In this document: positions 47,150-56,347 of the stretch, one piece after another | Layout of the letters: each line of letters starts with the position of its first letter | How positions within the stretch are numbered: position 1 is the stretch's first letter | Source: Arthrobacter sp. Hiyo8 | Lineage (GTDB): Bacteria > Actinomycetota > Actinomycetes > Actinomycetales > Micrococcaceae | Direction of reading: 5' to 3' | Assembly (NCBI GenBank): GCA_001549895.1 | Contig: AP014719.1 | Span: 4,092,001-4,156,000, forward strand | Length of the DNA: 64,000 nucleotides | Translations under genes and position numbers: made by a program | Notes under the pieces: generated by a model | The model's database searches: none | Told to the model about the DNA's origin: nothing | The model's input: the letters and a program-made list of their open reading frames with translations, nothing else

Positions 47150-47211
47150 TCGTCGTCAAAGAATCGTTTCACCAAAACCCCACCTGAAAAAGAGAGCTAA
47201 AGAGGTCACCG

Positions 47212-48805
47212 GTGACTAGCACCAAGCCAGTAGTACTCCTCGCTGAGGAACTTTCGCCCGCCACGATCGAGGCCTTGGTCCGGACTTCGAGATCCGCCAA
47301 ACCGACGGCGCGGACCGCTCCCAGCTGCTCTCCGCAATCGTCGACGTCGACGCCATCCTCGTGCGTTCAGCCACCCAGGTGGACGCCGAGGCAATTGCCG
47401 CAGCCAAGAACCTCAAAATCATCGCGCGTGCCGGCGTCGGCCTGGACAACGTGGACATCAAGGCCGCTACCCAGGCCGGCGTCATGGTGGTCAACGCCCC
47501 GACGTCGAACATTGTGTCCGCTGCCGAGCTGACGGTCGGCCACATCCTCAGCCTTGCCCGCCACATCCCCCAGGCCAGTTCCGCCCTGAAGGGCGGCGAG
47601 TGGAAGCGCTCCAAGTACACGGGCATCGAACTCTTCGAGAAGAAGATCGGCATCATCGGCCTCGGACGCATCGGAGCGCTCGTGGCCGCCCGCCTGCAGG
47701 GCTTCGAGACCGAGATCCTCGCCTACGACCCCTACATCACCTCCGCGCGCGCCGCTCAGCTCGGCGTCAAGCTCGTCACCCTGGACGAACTGTTGGAGAA
47801 GTCCGACTTCATCACCATCCACATGCCCAAAACCCGGAAACGGTGGGCATGTTGGGCGCCGATGCCTTCAAGAAGATGAAGGAAACGGCCTACGTTGTCA
47901 ACGTCGCCCGCGGCGGCCTGATCGACGAAGAAGCCCTCCACGAGGCTTTGGAAGACGGCCAGATCGCCGGCGCAGGCATCGACGTTTTCGTCAAGGAGCC
48001 GAGCACCGACCTTCCGTTCTTCGGCATGGACAATGTCATCGTGACGCCCCACCTGGGTGCCTCCACGGACGAAGCCCAGGAAAAAGCCGGCGTCTCCGTG
48101 GCGAAGTCCGTGCGCCTCGCCCTCGCCGGCGAACTCGTCCCGGATGCAGTCAACGTGGCCGGTGGCGTGATCGCTTCCGACGTCCGCCCCGGAATCCCGC
48201 TGATCGAGAAGCTCGGCCGGATCTTCACGGCCCTGACCCACGCATCCCTGACGCAGATCGACGTCGAGGTCGCGGGCGAAATCTCCAGCCTGGACGTGAA
48301 GGTCCTCGAACTGGCGGCGCTCAAGGGCGTGTTCGCCGACGTCGTGACCGAGCAGGTCTCCTACGTCAACGCACCCGTCATCGCCGAGCAGCGCGGCATC
48401 AACACCCGCCTGATCACGACGCCGGAAGCCGAGGACTACCGCAACGTCCTGACCATCCGCGGGGCACTCAGCGACGGATCGCAGATTTCCGTAGCCGGAA
48501 CGCTCACCGGACCCAAGCAGGTCCAGAAGCTCGTGGGCGTCAACGGTTACGACGTCGAAATCCCGATCAGCGAGCACCTCGTGGTTGTTTCCTACGCGGA
48601 CCGTCCCGGTGTCATCGGCACCATCGGCCACATCCTGGGCATGAACAACATCAATATCGGTGGCATGCAGGTGGCCCGCCAGAGCGAAGGCGGCCAGGTC
48701 CTGGCGCTGCTCACGATCGACACTTCGGTGCCGCAGCAGGTCCTTGAAGCCATCAAGGCCGGCATCGGCGCCGACATGGTTCGTGAAGTGGATCTGGAGG
48801 ACTAG
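47212..48805 (+). CDS. serA: D-3-phosphoglycerate dehydrogenase SerA (frameshifted)
   Basis: First enzyme of serine synthesis. Catalytic domain with Arg-Ala-Gly-Val-Gly-Leu-Asp-Asn-Val-Asp, NAD motif Gly-Ile-Ile-Gly-Leu-Gly-Arg-Ile-Gly, Asn-Val-Ala-Arg-Gly-Gly and Pro-His-Leu-Gly-Ala-Ser-Thr; then an intervening domain and a C-terminal ACT domain (Arg-Pro-Gly-Val-Ile-Gly-Thr-Ile-Gly). About 531 residues, the long type I form of actinobacteria. GTG 47212 start. Two bases missing: GGG near 47279 and CCCC near 47835, with frame steps to match. Lies behind ilvBNC as in many actinobacteria. Confidence 0.95.
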
Positions 48806-49015
48806 CATCCTCACCGTTTGAGCTAGAAAAGTGTGCCGCACTTCACATCGGCCACATATCATTGGCCGGTCTGCCTACAATGGCTTGGTCCGAAATTCGG
48901 AACCGGCGGCAGGCCGGCCAATAACTTTTGCACACACCCGGTGGATTCCTATTGCCTCGGCATGGTTCCAGGGACAGCAGTGTGCACACCCGCAATCCAG
49001 GACTCAGGGAGCCCT

Positions 49016-51816
49016 ATGAACGCCGTCCAGAGGTTCATCAGAAGCCGTGTGCTTCTGTTGACCGCGGCCATTTTGATCGTCGCCATGTGTTTGTCCGTAT
49101 TCATCCAGAGCCAGTCGCAGGCCGCGCTGAACCGGACAGTGGATGAGAACTCACGCGGCCTGTACGACATCCTGGTCCAGGCCAAGTCCGCGAATACAAA
49201 GGACGGCGGGCGCTCCTCCAGCCGGACATCGCGAACGGCCAGGGCGGCATCAGCTTCCCGCAACTCGAGAAGATCCGTGGGCTGAGCGGCGCGTCGGTCG
49301 CGGCGCCCATCAGCCTCGTTTCCCGGGTAACGCAGAACCTGGAAACCCCGCGTCTCGACGCGATGGATTACCTTGGCTACAACGCGGGACTGGCTGGTGG
49401 AGCCACCGCGGGAGATCCGACCGGAACGGACTCCAAGAGCTGGCCCGCACCGGAATCCGTGCTTCCCGCGAAGCCCAAGAAGTACCGCCTGACCGCCACC
49501 GCCGTGAGCTCCGACGGAGTGTCCCAGCAAACCCTCTTCCAGACCAGCGCCGAAGGCACCCTCGGCAAGGGGCAGGTTGTTGAGCAGCAGACTGCCGGAG
49601 GCAAGAGCATCCGCATCGCCGGACCCGCGGGGGAGACCGGCATCAAGTTCCCCGCTCCCGCCGGCGGCTCGGAACACAACCTCTTCAACCTTTCCGTAGC
49701 GCTGCCCATGGCTCCGCAGGTCACCGAGTCGGTCGTCGCCGTCGATCCGACCGCCGAGCGCGCGCTCTTGGGCTCCGCCGGAGACTTCCTCGCACCGCTG
49801 CAAAAGGCGCCGCCGGCCGACACCCGCAACGCCGGCGCAATCGGCCGCTACTTCGAACAGCTCTTCGCCAAGAGCCCTACGCAGCAGGAACTCGAACAAG
49901 GCCCGGATTTCATGGGCGTCAAGCTCAAATACTGGGCACCCTCATGACCCAGTACCAGCAGGCGAAGCTCTCCGGCCAGATCACGGATGCCTCACAGGCC
50001 ATTCCTTTGATCGTCCGGCAGGGAACCTCGCTGGATCTGAAGTACTCGGTCCAAATCCAGGAAATCGATGATTCGGGCAAGGTCGTCAACGACGTCGGCA
50101 CTGTCTCGCGCTCTTTGGACAAGGACTACCTGCCCTTCGTGTCAAAGTCGCCGTTCGCCCTGTCATGGCCAGGATCCACGGACCACAGCCAGCTGCTCGG
50201 TAATATGGGCAACTTCAGCCAAGGCCTGTACCAGCCAGCCCAGTGGAGCACGGACTTCGCCGCGGCACCCAAGTACAAGGACGGCGAAACTTCCGCGAAC
50301 GGCGCCGTCGGCAAGTCCGCCACGCCGGGAGACTGGGTGACCGTCAACAAGCTGCCCGAGAAGTCGGCCTTCGGGGCGATGGTCGACCAGAGCCAGCGCA
50401 AGCCGGTCGATGAGCGCTCGTACCGGGAGAACCTTGCCACGGGATCGAAGCCCGCTACGCCGCTGCCGATGGTCTACGGGACGTTTGATCCGGCCCAGAT
50501 CCAGAAAGCAGCGGGCGACGTCAACAAGCTGCCCTTGGGTGGCTACGACCCGGCCCCGATGACGCTCCAGAAGGACGCTTCGGGAAATGACACCGCAGCC
50601 AAGGGCCTCAAGCCTTCGCTGAGCGCCACCGGCCTGGTCAGCCAGTCTGCCGGTGCCATCACCGACTACTACGGCCTTGCCGCAGCGCGTGGTTACGATT
50701 CCAACGCCAACGTGATCGACGCCGTCAGGGTCCGCGCCAGCGCGCCAGGCAACTGGAAGCAGGCCCAACCGGAGGTCGACAAGCTCGCGGCCCAGATCCG
50801 CGACATGGGTCTCCAAGCCACAGTGGTGGCCGGCTCCGCGCGCGAAGACGCCAACATCTTCGTCCCGGGATACTCCAAGGACGACGCCGGCAAGGAATCC
50901 GCGCTGGGTACCGTCCAGCAGTCGTGGGTCCGGCAGGATGCTGCCGACGCCGTTTCCGGCTCCCTGACCGGCACCAACATCACCCTCCTCTTCCTGACGC
51001 TGTGCGGGCCACCCTCCTGACCGGCGCTTCAACCGTGAGCTATATCCGCCAGCGACGCAGCGAGGCAGGGATCCTCCGCGCCATGGGCTGGACCCAAAGG
51101 AAGATCCGAAGTTGGGTCCTCGAAGAGTTCGGTATAGGTGCGGGGATCGTTGCCGTGGCAGGCATTGCGCTAAGCCTTCTGAGCTGGAACCTGGCCACGG
51201 TCATTGTTTCGGCGTCCGTGTTGCTCATTTACTGTGCCGCCGCCTACATCGCGGCCCAGCAATTGCGGCACCGCGACATCGTTGACCAGGAACCCCAACA
51301 CGACGAACGCCTGATCCCGGTGGATTCACCGCTCACGTTCGCGTACCGCCAACTGGTTACCCACCGTTTCAGCTCAGTGGCCCTGGCCGTTGCCGTGGGC
51401 GTGTTCGGCGCTGCCGTGGGCGCGCTGATCGCGTTGCTCATTGACATCCCGCGCGCAGCTGGAGCCAGTGCCCTCAGCGGGCTCGCCTCCGCCACGATCG
51501 CCTTGCCGAGCGTCATCCTGGCGGTGAGCGGGGTGCTCGTTGGCCTCGTACTGACCTTGGTCACCGGTCGCTTCGAACTCCAGGCCAGGCGCGAACAGCT
51601 CGGCACGCTCCGGGCCATGGGCTGGAACCCGGACATGCTGGGACAGGTCCGTTTCTTCGAAAATGCCTTGGTCGGAGCAGTGGCGCTGATCCTCGGCGTC
51701 GTGGGGCGCTGGGCCTGGGCCTGTTGCTCGCTCCTTATGCCGCACTTTGGGCCGCTTTGGCCGGAGTGGTGGCCGTAATTTGCTGGATTCCCATTGCAAC
51801 GAAAGTGGTCAAATGA
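49016..51816 (+). CDS. ABC transporter permease, FtsX-like with large ectodomain (frameshifted)
   Basis: About 934 residues. TM1 at residues 11-29 (Leu-Leu-Leu-Thr-Ala-Ala-Ile-Leu-Ile-Val) is followed by roughly 630 extracellular residues, then FtsX-type helices with Arg-Arg-Ser-Glu-Ala-Gly-Ile-Leu-Arg-Ala-Met-Gly-Trp-Thr, and, after two more helices, a second Arg-Arg-Glu-Gln-Leu-Gly-Thr-Leu-Arg-Ala-Met-Gly-Trp. The two coupling motifs indicate a duplicated permease core in one chain. Four bases are missing (near 49200, 49940, 51005, 51708); the frame steps agree. The restored TGA overlaps the ATPase ATG (ATGA). Substrate unknown; MacB-like lipoprotein or peptide export is plausible. Confidence 0.85.
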
Positions 51817-52566
51817 CTGACAACCTCGAACCCGATCTGACCGCGACCACGGAATCCACCGACGAGTCGTTCCAGACCCGCGCCAACACCATCGTGCGGG
51901 CTGCGGACCACGGCATGCCCTTGCAGTTGAGCAACATCACCATCCGCTATGGCGGTGACAATGGTGGAGCGGAGCCGGTCACCGTCGTCGAGGACTTCAA
52001 CCTCACCCTGCACGCCGGTGAGATGCACTGCGTCGCCGGGCGAAGCGGCTCAGGCAAGACCAGCATCCTGACGGTGGGAGCGGGACTCACGCTTCCGACG
52101 TCGGGCCGCGTCCTCTGGGAGGGCGATTCCCTCGAGAAGATGGGCGACGACGAAATCGCCGACCGCCGCCGCGCCCTCATCGGGTACGTGGACCAGGGCG
52201 GCGCCCTGATCGACGGCATGAGCGCTTTGGAGAATGTGCTGTTGCCGGCCGTCCCGACGGCGAAGTGGAGCAGCGCACCGAAATGGCCAAGGACTTGCTG
52301 GACCTGGTGGGCTGGGCCGGCGCATGCGCCACCGTCCGGCGCAGCTGTCCGGCGGTGAGCGCCAGCGTGTCGCGATCGCCCGCGCCCTGATCCTGGGCAC
52401 CAGGGTCCTGGTGGTGGACGAGCCAACGGCCAGCCTGGACCGTACTTCGGCAAATCGCATCATCAGCATCCTGAAGGACACCACGAGCGACGGTATCGCC
52501 GTGCTGGTGGCCTCCCACGACCACGAGCTTGTCAGGCTCAGCGATACGCTGACTGAATTGAACTAG
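51813..52566 (+). CDS. ABC transporter ATP-binding protein (MacB/LolD type, frameshifted)
   Basis: ATPase partner of the preceding permease. Walker A Gly-Arg-Ser-Gly-Ser-Gly-Lys-Thr-Ser near residue 78, Q-loop region, signature Leu-Ser-Gly-Gly-Glu-Arg-Gln-Arg-Val-Ala, Walker B Val-Leu-Val-Val-Asp-Glu-Pro and switch His in Ala-Ser-His-Asp. A 40-residue polar N-terminus precedes the fold. 251 residues after two bases are restored near 52255 and 52325. ATG 51813 overlaps the permease stop, and a strong terminator follows. Confidence 0.9.
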
Positions 52567-52579
52567 TAGCCCGCTGCTT

Positions 52580-52616
52580 CCGGACCGGCCGTCACATGCG
52601 GCCGGTCCGGTCTTTC
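52580..52616 (+). terminator. terminator after the ABC operon
   Basis: Perfect 12-bp stem CCGGACCGGCCG (52580-52591) / CGGCCGGTCCGG (52599-52610), seven-base loop, then TCTTTCC; 13 bases past the ATPase stop. Confidence 0.88.
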
Positions 52617-52644
52617 CATCTCCAAGAGAAGGTAACTTCGTAGA

Positions 52645-54202
52645 GTGACGTCTCCAGATAAACCCCCGTTCTACATCACCACCGCCATTACCTACCCGAA
52701 CGGCGAGCCGCATATCGGGCATGCCTACGAGTACATCGCCACCGACGCGATGGCCCGGTTCAAGCGCCTCGATGGCTATGACGTGATGTTCCTGACCGGC
52801 ACGGACGAGCACGGCATGAAGATTGCCCAGGCTGCGGAGAAGGAAGGCATCACGCCCAAGGAACTCGTGGACCGGAATGCCGAAATCTACAAGGCCGCCC
52901 ACGCTGCCTTGGGCATCTCCTACGACCGGTTCATCCGCACCACGGATGCCGACCACTATGCCGCCTCCCAGGCCATCTGGAAGAAGATGGAAGCCAAGGG
53001 GGACATTTACCTGTCCAAATACGAGGGCTGGTACTCGGTCCGCGACGAGGCTTACTACACCGAAGACGAGACAGTACTGAAGGACGACGGCGTCCGGTAC
53101 TCGCGCGGTACGGATACCGAAGTGACGTGGACCGCGGAGGAGAGCTACTTCTTCCGTTTGTCCGCCTACCAGGACAAGTTGCTGGCCTTGTACGAGGAGC
53201 AGCCGGAGTTCGGCGCCCCCCAGTACCGCTTCAACGAGGTCATCAGCTTCGTCAAGCAGGGTCTTCAGGACTTGTCCATCAGCCGGACGACTTTCGACTG
53301 GGGTGTCCCGGTGCCGGGCAACGACAAACACGTCATGTACGTGTGGGTTGATGCCCTGACCAATTACCTGACGGGAGTCGGTTACCCTGATGCCGATTCT
53401 GAGGCGTTCCGTAAGTTCTGGCCCGCCGACGTCCACATCATCGGCAAGGACATCTCCCGGTTCCACGCCATCTTCTGGCCCGCCTTCCTGATGAGCGCGG
53501 GCCTGGAACTGCCCAAGCGCGTCATGATCCATGGCTTCCTGACCAACAATGGCGTCAAGATGTCCAAGTCCCTCGGCAACGTTGTGGCCCCCAAGGACTT
53601 CGTGGAGCAGTACGGCCTGGACCAGGTGCGATTCTTCTTCCTCCGCGAAGTTCCGTTCGGCGCCGACGGCAGCTACAACCACGAGGCGATCGTGGGCCGC
53701 ATGAACGCCGATCTCGCGAACAACTTCGGCAACCTGGCGCAGCGTTCGCTGTCCATGGTGGCCAAGAACTGCGAAGGCAGGGTTCCGGTTCCGGGAGACT
53801 TCTCGGCGGAGGACTCCGCGCTGCTTGCCCAGGCCGCCGGACTTTTGGACGTGGCCCGCGCGGCTTTCGAGAAGCAGGAATTCAGCCGTGCCCTCGAGGC
53901 AATCTGGGCCGTGCTGGGCGACACCAACGCGTATTTTGCCGAGCAGGCCCCGTGGGTGCTGCGCAAGACCGACGTCGAGCGCATGAACACGGTCCTGTAC
54001 GTCACGCTGGAGGTTGTCCGCATCGTGGCGATCCTCGCCCAGCCGGTCATGCCGACGTCGGCCGCCAAGCTGCTTGAGGTCCTGGGACAGCCCGACGGCG
54101 AGCCCGCCAGTTCGCGGCCGTCGCCACGCCGATCGTCCCGGTACGGAGCTCCCGCCGCCGGCCCCGATCTTCCCGCGTTACGAGGAGCCCGCCGAGTCCT
54201 AG
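52645..54202 (+). CDS. metG: methionyl-tRNA synthetase MetG (frameshifted at the end)
   Basis: Charges tRNA-Met. Class I motifs: Pro-His-Ile-Gly-His-Ala near residue 25 and Val-Lys-Met-Ser-Lys-Ser-Leu-Gly near 310; Asp-Trp-Gly-Val-Pro-Val-Pro and Tyr-Val-Trp-Val-Asp-Ala-Leu between them. About 519 residues, the short form without a C-terminal dimer domain. Most of the gene is intact; two bases are missing after about 54100, and the restored frame ends Pro-Ile-Phe-Pro-Arg-Tyr-Glu with TAG 54200-54202. GTG 52645 follows GAGAAGG. The stop codon's last base is the first base of the tandem repeat array. Confidence 0.95.
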
Positions 54203-54311
54203 ACGCCCGCTCACTTAAGTCGCCTTTTGGGCGGACGCCCGCTCACTTAAGTCGCCTTTTGGGCGGACGCCCGCTCACTTAAGTCGCCTTTTGGGCGGAC
54301 GCCCGCTCACT
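54202..54311. repeat. 32-bp tandem repeat array, 3.4 copies
   Basis: Three identical 32-bp units start at 54202, 54234 and 54266 (each begins GACGCCCGCTCACTTAAGTC), with a 14-base partial fourth unit. There are no spacers between units, so it is not CRISPR. Each unit has GCCC near its start and GGGC at its end, allowing small stems. Related to 8890-8986 and 12038-12113. Confidence 0.92.
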
Positions 54312-54324
54312 CTTGCTGCGCGTG

Positions 54325-54355
54325 ACACCCCCTCATCCCACCGGGTGAGGGGTGT
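54325..54355 (+). terminator. terminator-like hairpin after the repeat array
   Basis: ACACCCCCTCA (54325-54335) pairs with TGAGGGGTGT (54346-54355) with one bulged C; exit TCCCTTTCCC. Probably ends metG transcripts. The stretch 54356-54577 that follows holds no convincing gene. Confidence 0.65.
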
Positions 54356-54577
54356 TCCCTTTCCCGTCCCATGATTGGTAAGCGTCCCGAGGCGGATCCG
54401 GCGGCTCGCTGGACTTCCACGTGATCTCTTCGCGCTGGCGAGTGGGATCCACTCGGCGCAGGTAGCAGCCGGGACAAGGGACGCTGTTTCCTGCCGGTAA
54501 ACGCGTACCCACCACTCGCGTTAATCAGGAGACCGAAACCTAGCCTGAAGAGCAAGCGAACTGATGACACTTTCTGG

Positions 54578-54655
54578 GGAGTAACTGTCAAGATTCATCT
54601 CGCTTATTGAGGTCTCCCGTACTTGTCCTTCCTGGGTCTCGAAGACGGTTACTCC
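54578..54655 (+). promoter_or_regulatory. long-range stem in the upstream region of the surface-protein gene
   Basis: GGAGTAACTGTC (54578-54589) and GACGGTTACTCC (54644-54655) pair over 12 bases with one G-U; the 54-base interior contains GAGGTCTCCC and GGGTCTCGAAGAC. It lies 42 bases before ATG 54697, in what is likely the 5' untranslated region. It matches no riboswitch class I can recall. Confidence 0.45.
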
Positions 54656-54696
54656 GCAAAGTCTGGTCAGCTCGGACCTGATGTGGAGGGACCGAA

Positions 54697-55482
54697 ATGA
54701 AACGAACCATTGCGACCCTGGGGGTCGTGGGCCTGGGATTGCTGGGTGCCACGGTGTCGGCGAACGCTGCTCCCTCAGACAAGATCACCATTTGCCACGC
54801 CACGCATTCGGCGTCGAACCCCTACGTAGCGGTGACCATCAACTTGTCGGCGCTGTCCGGGCATATCGCCGACACCAACGACATCGTTCCTGCAAACGCA
54901 GGCGACTACATGCCCAACGGACAAAACCTCACCCCGGAAAACATCGCCATCCTCAACGCCGGTTGTAAGGTGGCCGGCCTGCCGGTGATTACCCCGACGG
55001 ACCCGGTGACGAGCCCGCCGACGGATCCGGTGACGAGTCCGCCGACGGATCCGGTGACGAGTCCGCCGACGGATCCGGTGACGAGTCCGCCGACGGATCC
55101 GGTGACGAGCCCGCCGGTGACCACCCCGCCCGTGGAGCACGTGGAACCCGTCTCCACCCAGCCGGTCGTCACCCCCGTGGTTCCTCCGGTCGCTGCCCCT
55201 GCGGCGACCGTGCCCGCAGCCGTCACTCCGTCGGCGACTGTGCCCGCAGCCGTCACTCCGTCGGCGACTGTGCCCACAGCCGTCATTCCAGCTGCGGCCG
55301 GTGCCGCAGCCATTCCGGACGCCCCCATCACCAACGTGGGCTACAACGTCCAGACGGCCGTTGGCGGTAAGGCAAACACAGGTATCCCCGCTTGGCTTTC
55401 CGGCCTGACTGGTCTCTTCAGTGCCGTGGCTGTGTTCGTAGTCGCGAGGAGCGGGGTGCGGGCCCGCAAGGCCAGGCACTAG
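54697..55482 (+). CDS. cell-wall surface protein, probable sortase substrate
   Basis: 261 residues, intact. Signal peptide to about residue 25 (Val-Ser-Ala-Asn-Ala). The N-terminal domain contains Ile-Cys-His-Ala-Thr, Asn-Pro-Tyr-Val-Ala-Val-Thr-Ile and a second Cys about 60 residues on, a small disulfide domain common on actinobacterial surface proteins. Then five Thr-Asp-Pro-Val-Thr-Ser-Pro-Pro repeats and three of Ala-Thr-Val-Pro-Ala-Ala-Val-Thr-Pro-Ser form a wall-spanning stalk. The C-terminus has Lys-Ala-Asn-Thr-Gly (225-229), a hydrophobic helix and Arg-Lys-Ala-Arg-His: a sorting signal of the Ala-x-Thr-Gly type. GGAGG precedes ATG 54697. A sortase gene follows. Confidence 0.85.
   Translation: MKRTIATLGVVGLGLLGATVSANAAPSDKITICHATHSASNPYVAVTINLSALSGHIADTNDIVPANAGDYMPNGQNLTPENIAILNAGCKVAGLPVITPTDPVTSPPTDPVTSPPTDPVTSPPTDPVTSPPTDPVTSPPVTTPPVEHVEPVSTQPVVTPVVPPVAAPAATVPAAVTPSATVPAAVTPSATVPTAVIPAAAGAAAIPDAPITNVGYNVQTAVGGKANTGIPAWLSGLTGLFSAVAVFVVARSGVRARKARH
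54997..55116 (+). repeat. five 24-bp in-gene repeats
   Basis: Units at 54997, 55021, 55045, 55069 and 55093 encode Thr-Asp-Pro-Val-Thr-Ser-Pro-Pro. Units two to four are identical; one and five differ at one or two bases. Likely to vary in copy number between strains. Confidence 0.93.
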
Positions 55483-55554
55483 GCAAACCCGGCCGGGTGC
55501 CGCACTACGATGGGCGGCACCCCGCCACCTGCTTCACTATCTCCAGGAGTGGTC

Positions 55555-56256
55555 ATGGCCCGTCACCGCTTCACGCGGCAGCCTCACGCACTTCGCGTCC
55601 GTGGCCTGCTGATCTGTTCCAGGGATCTTCTCGTGTTGGCGATCTGCGCCGGAGGGCTGCTTGGTGTCTGGCTGGTCTATGGCGTATCCGGCCAGAACCC
55701 GGCCGCTTTCGACTCAGGGAATCGGGCGCTTTCGACGGCGGCTCCCGCGGGCAAAGCCGAGCCGAACCGCGCGGCGGTGGGCGCTCCTGCCACTGCGGCG
55801 GGAACGCACCTGCCCGCGGCGTCGGCCCCGGTGCAGATTACCTATCCGGCGGTTGGCCTGGATGTGCTGGTTCATCCGCTGCGACCGGACCCTGCTGGCG
55901 GGCAGAGCATCGAGCCGCCGGAAACGATGGACGGATATTGGCTCAGTCCCTTCGGTACCCCCGGAACGGGATCGACGAATACCACTTACGTCATCGGGCA
56001 CAGTTGGGAGGGGCTCGACGCGCCGTTCAACCACCTCAGCTATGCAGCGGCACCGGGGGACGAGCTCAAAGTCGTCACGGCAACGGGAGCGATGACATAC
56101 AAAGTCGACTCCGTCACCACCTACACAAAATCGACTTTGAAAGACAGTCCCGTCTGGACAGCGGTGCCCAACCGCCTGGTCCTGATCAGCTGCTACACGC
56201 AGGACCTCTGGGGCAAGAATGTCGCGGTGGTAGCTTCACTTGTTCCAGGCCAGTAG
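55555..56256 (+). CDS. class E/F-type sortase
   Basis: 233 residues, intact: an N-terminal membrane anchor (about 23-43), a linker and a sortase barrel. Catalytic His149 is in Tyr-Val-Ile-Gly-His-Ser and Cys213 in Leu-Ile-Ser-Cys-Tyr-Thr, 64 residues apart as usual. No Arg follows the Cys; the nearest basic residue is Lys221 in Trp-Gly-Lys-Asn-Val. AGGAG sits just upstream of ATG 55555. It lies 72 bases after the surface-protein gene and probably anchors that protein to the wall. Confidence 0.88.
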   Translation: MARHRFTRQPHALRVRGLLICSRDLLVLAICAGGLLGVWLVYGVSGQNPAAFDSGNRALSTAAPAGKAEPNRAAVGAPATAAGTHLPAASAPVQITYPAVGLDVLVHPLRPDPAGGQSIEPPETMDGYWLSPFGTPGTGSTNTTYVIGHSWEGLDAPFNHLSYAAAPGDELKVVTATGAMTYKVDSVTTYTKSTLKDSPVWTAVPNRLVLISCYTQDLWGKNVAVVASLVPGQ

Positions 56257-56294
56257 CTTCTCCCGAGGCGCGCTCCGCATGGACTTCGAGCGCT

Positions 56295-56306
56295 CAAATG
56301 GTGAGA
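56295..56306 (+). promoter_or_regulatory. LtbR-like motif in the leuB promoter
   Basis: CAAATGGTGAGA matches CA(T/C)ATAGTG(A/G)GA at 10 of 12 positions. TTGACC (56312-56317) begins six bases later; GCAGTC (56335-56340), 17 bases on, ends seven bases before ATG 56348, consistent with a leaderless transcript since no ribosome site precedes that ATG. Same layout as the ilvB leader promoter. Confidence 0.5.
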
Positions 56307-56347
56307 CGATTTTGACCAACATGTGGATGCGTTGGCAGTCTGAAAAC

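Noticed and set aside
54202..54311. Possible CRISPR array
   Set aside because: The 32-bp units are directly adjacent with no spacers between them, and no cas genes are near.
54307..54591. 94-residue minus-strand ORF upstream of the surface protein
   Set aside because: No ribosome site, no recognisable motif, and it runs across the terminator-like hairpin and the start of the tandem array.
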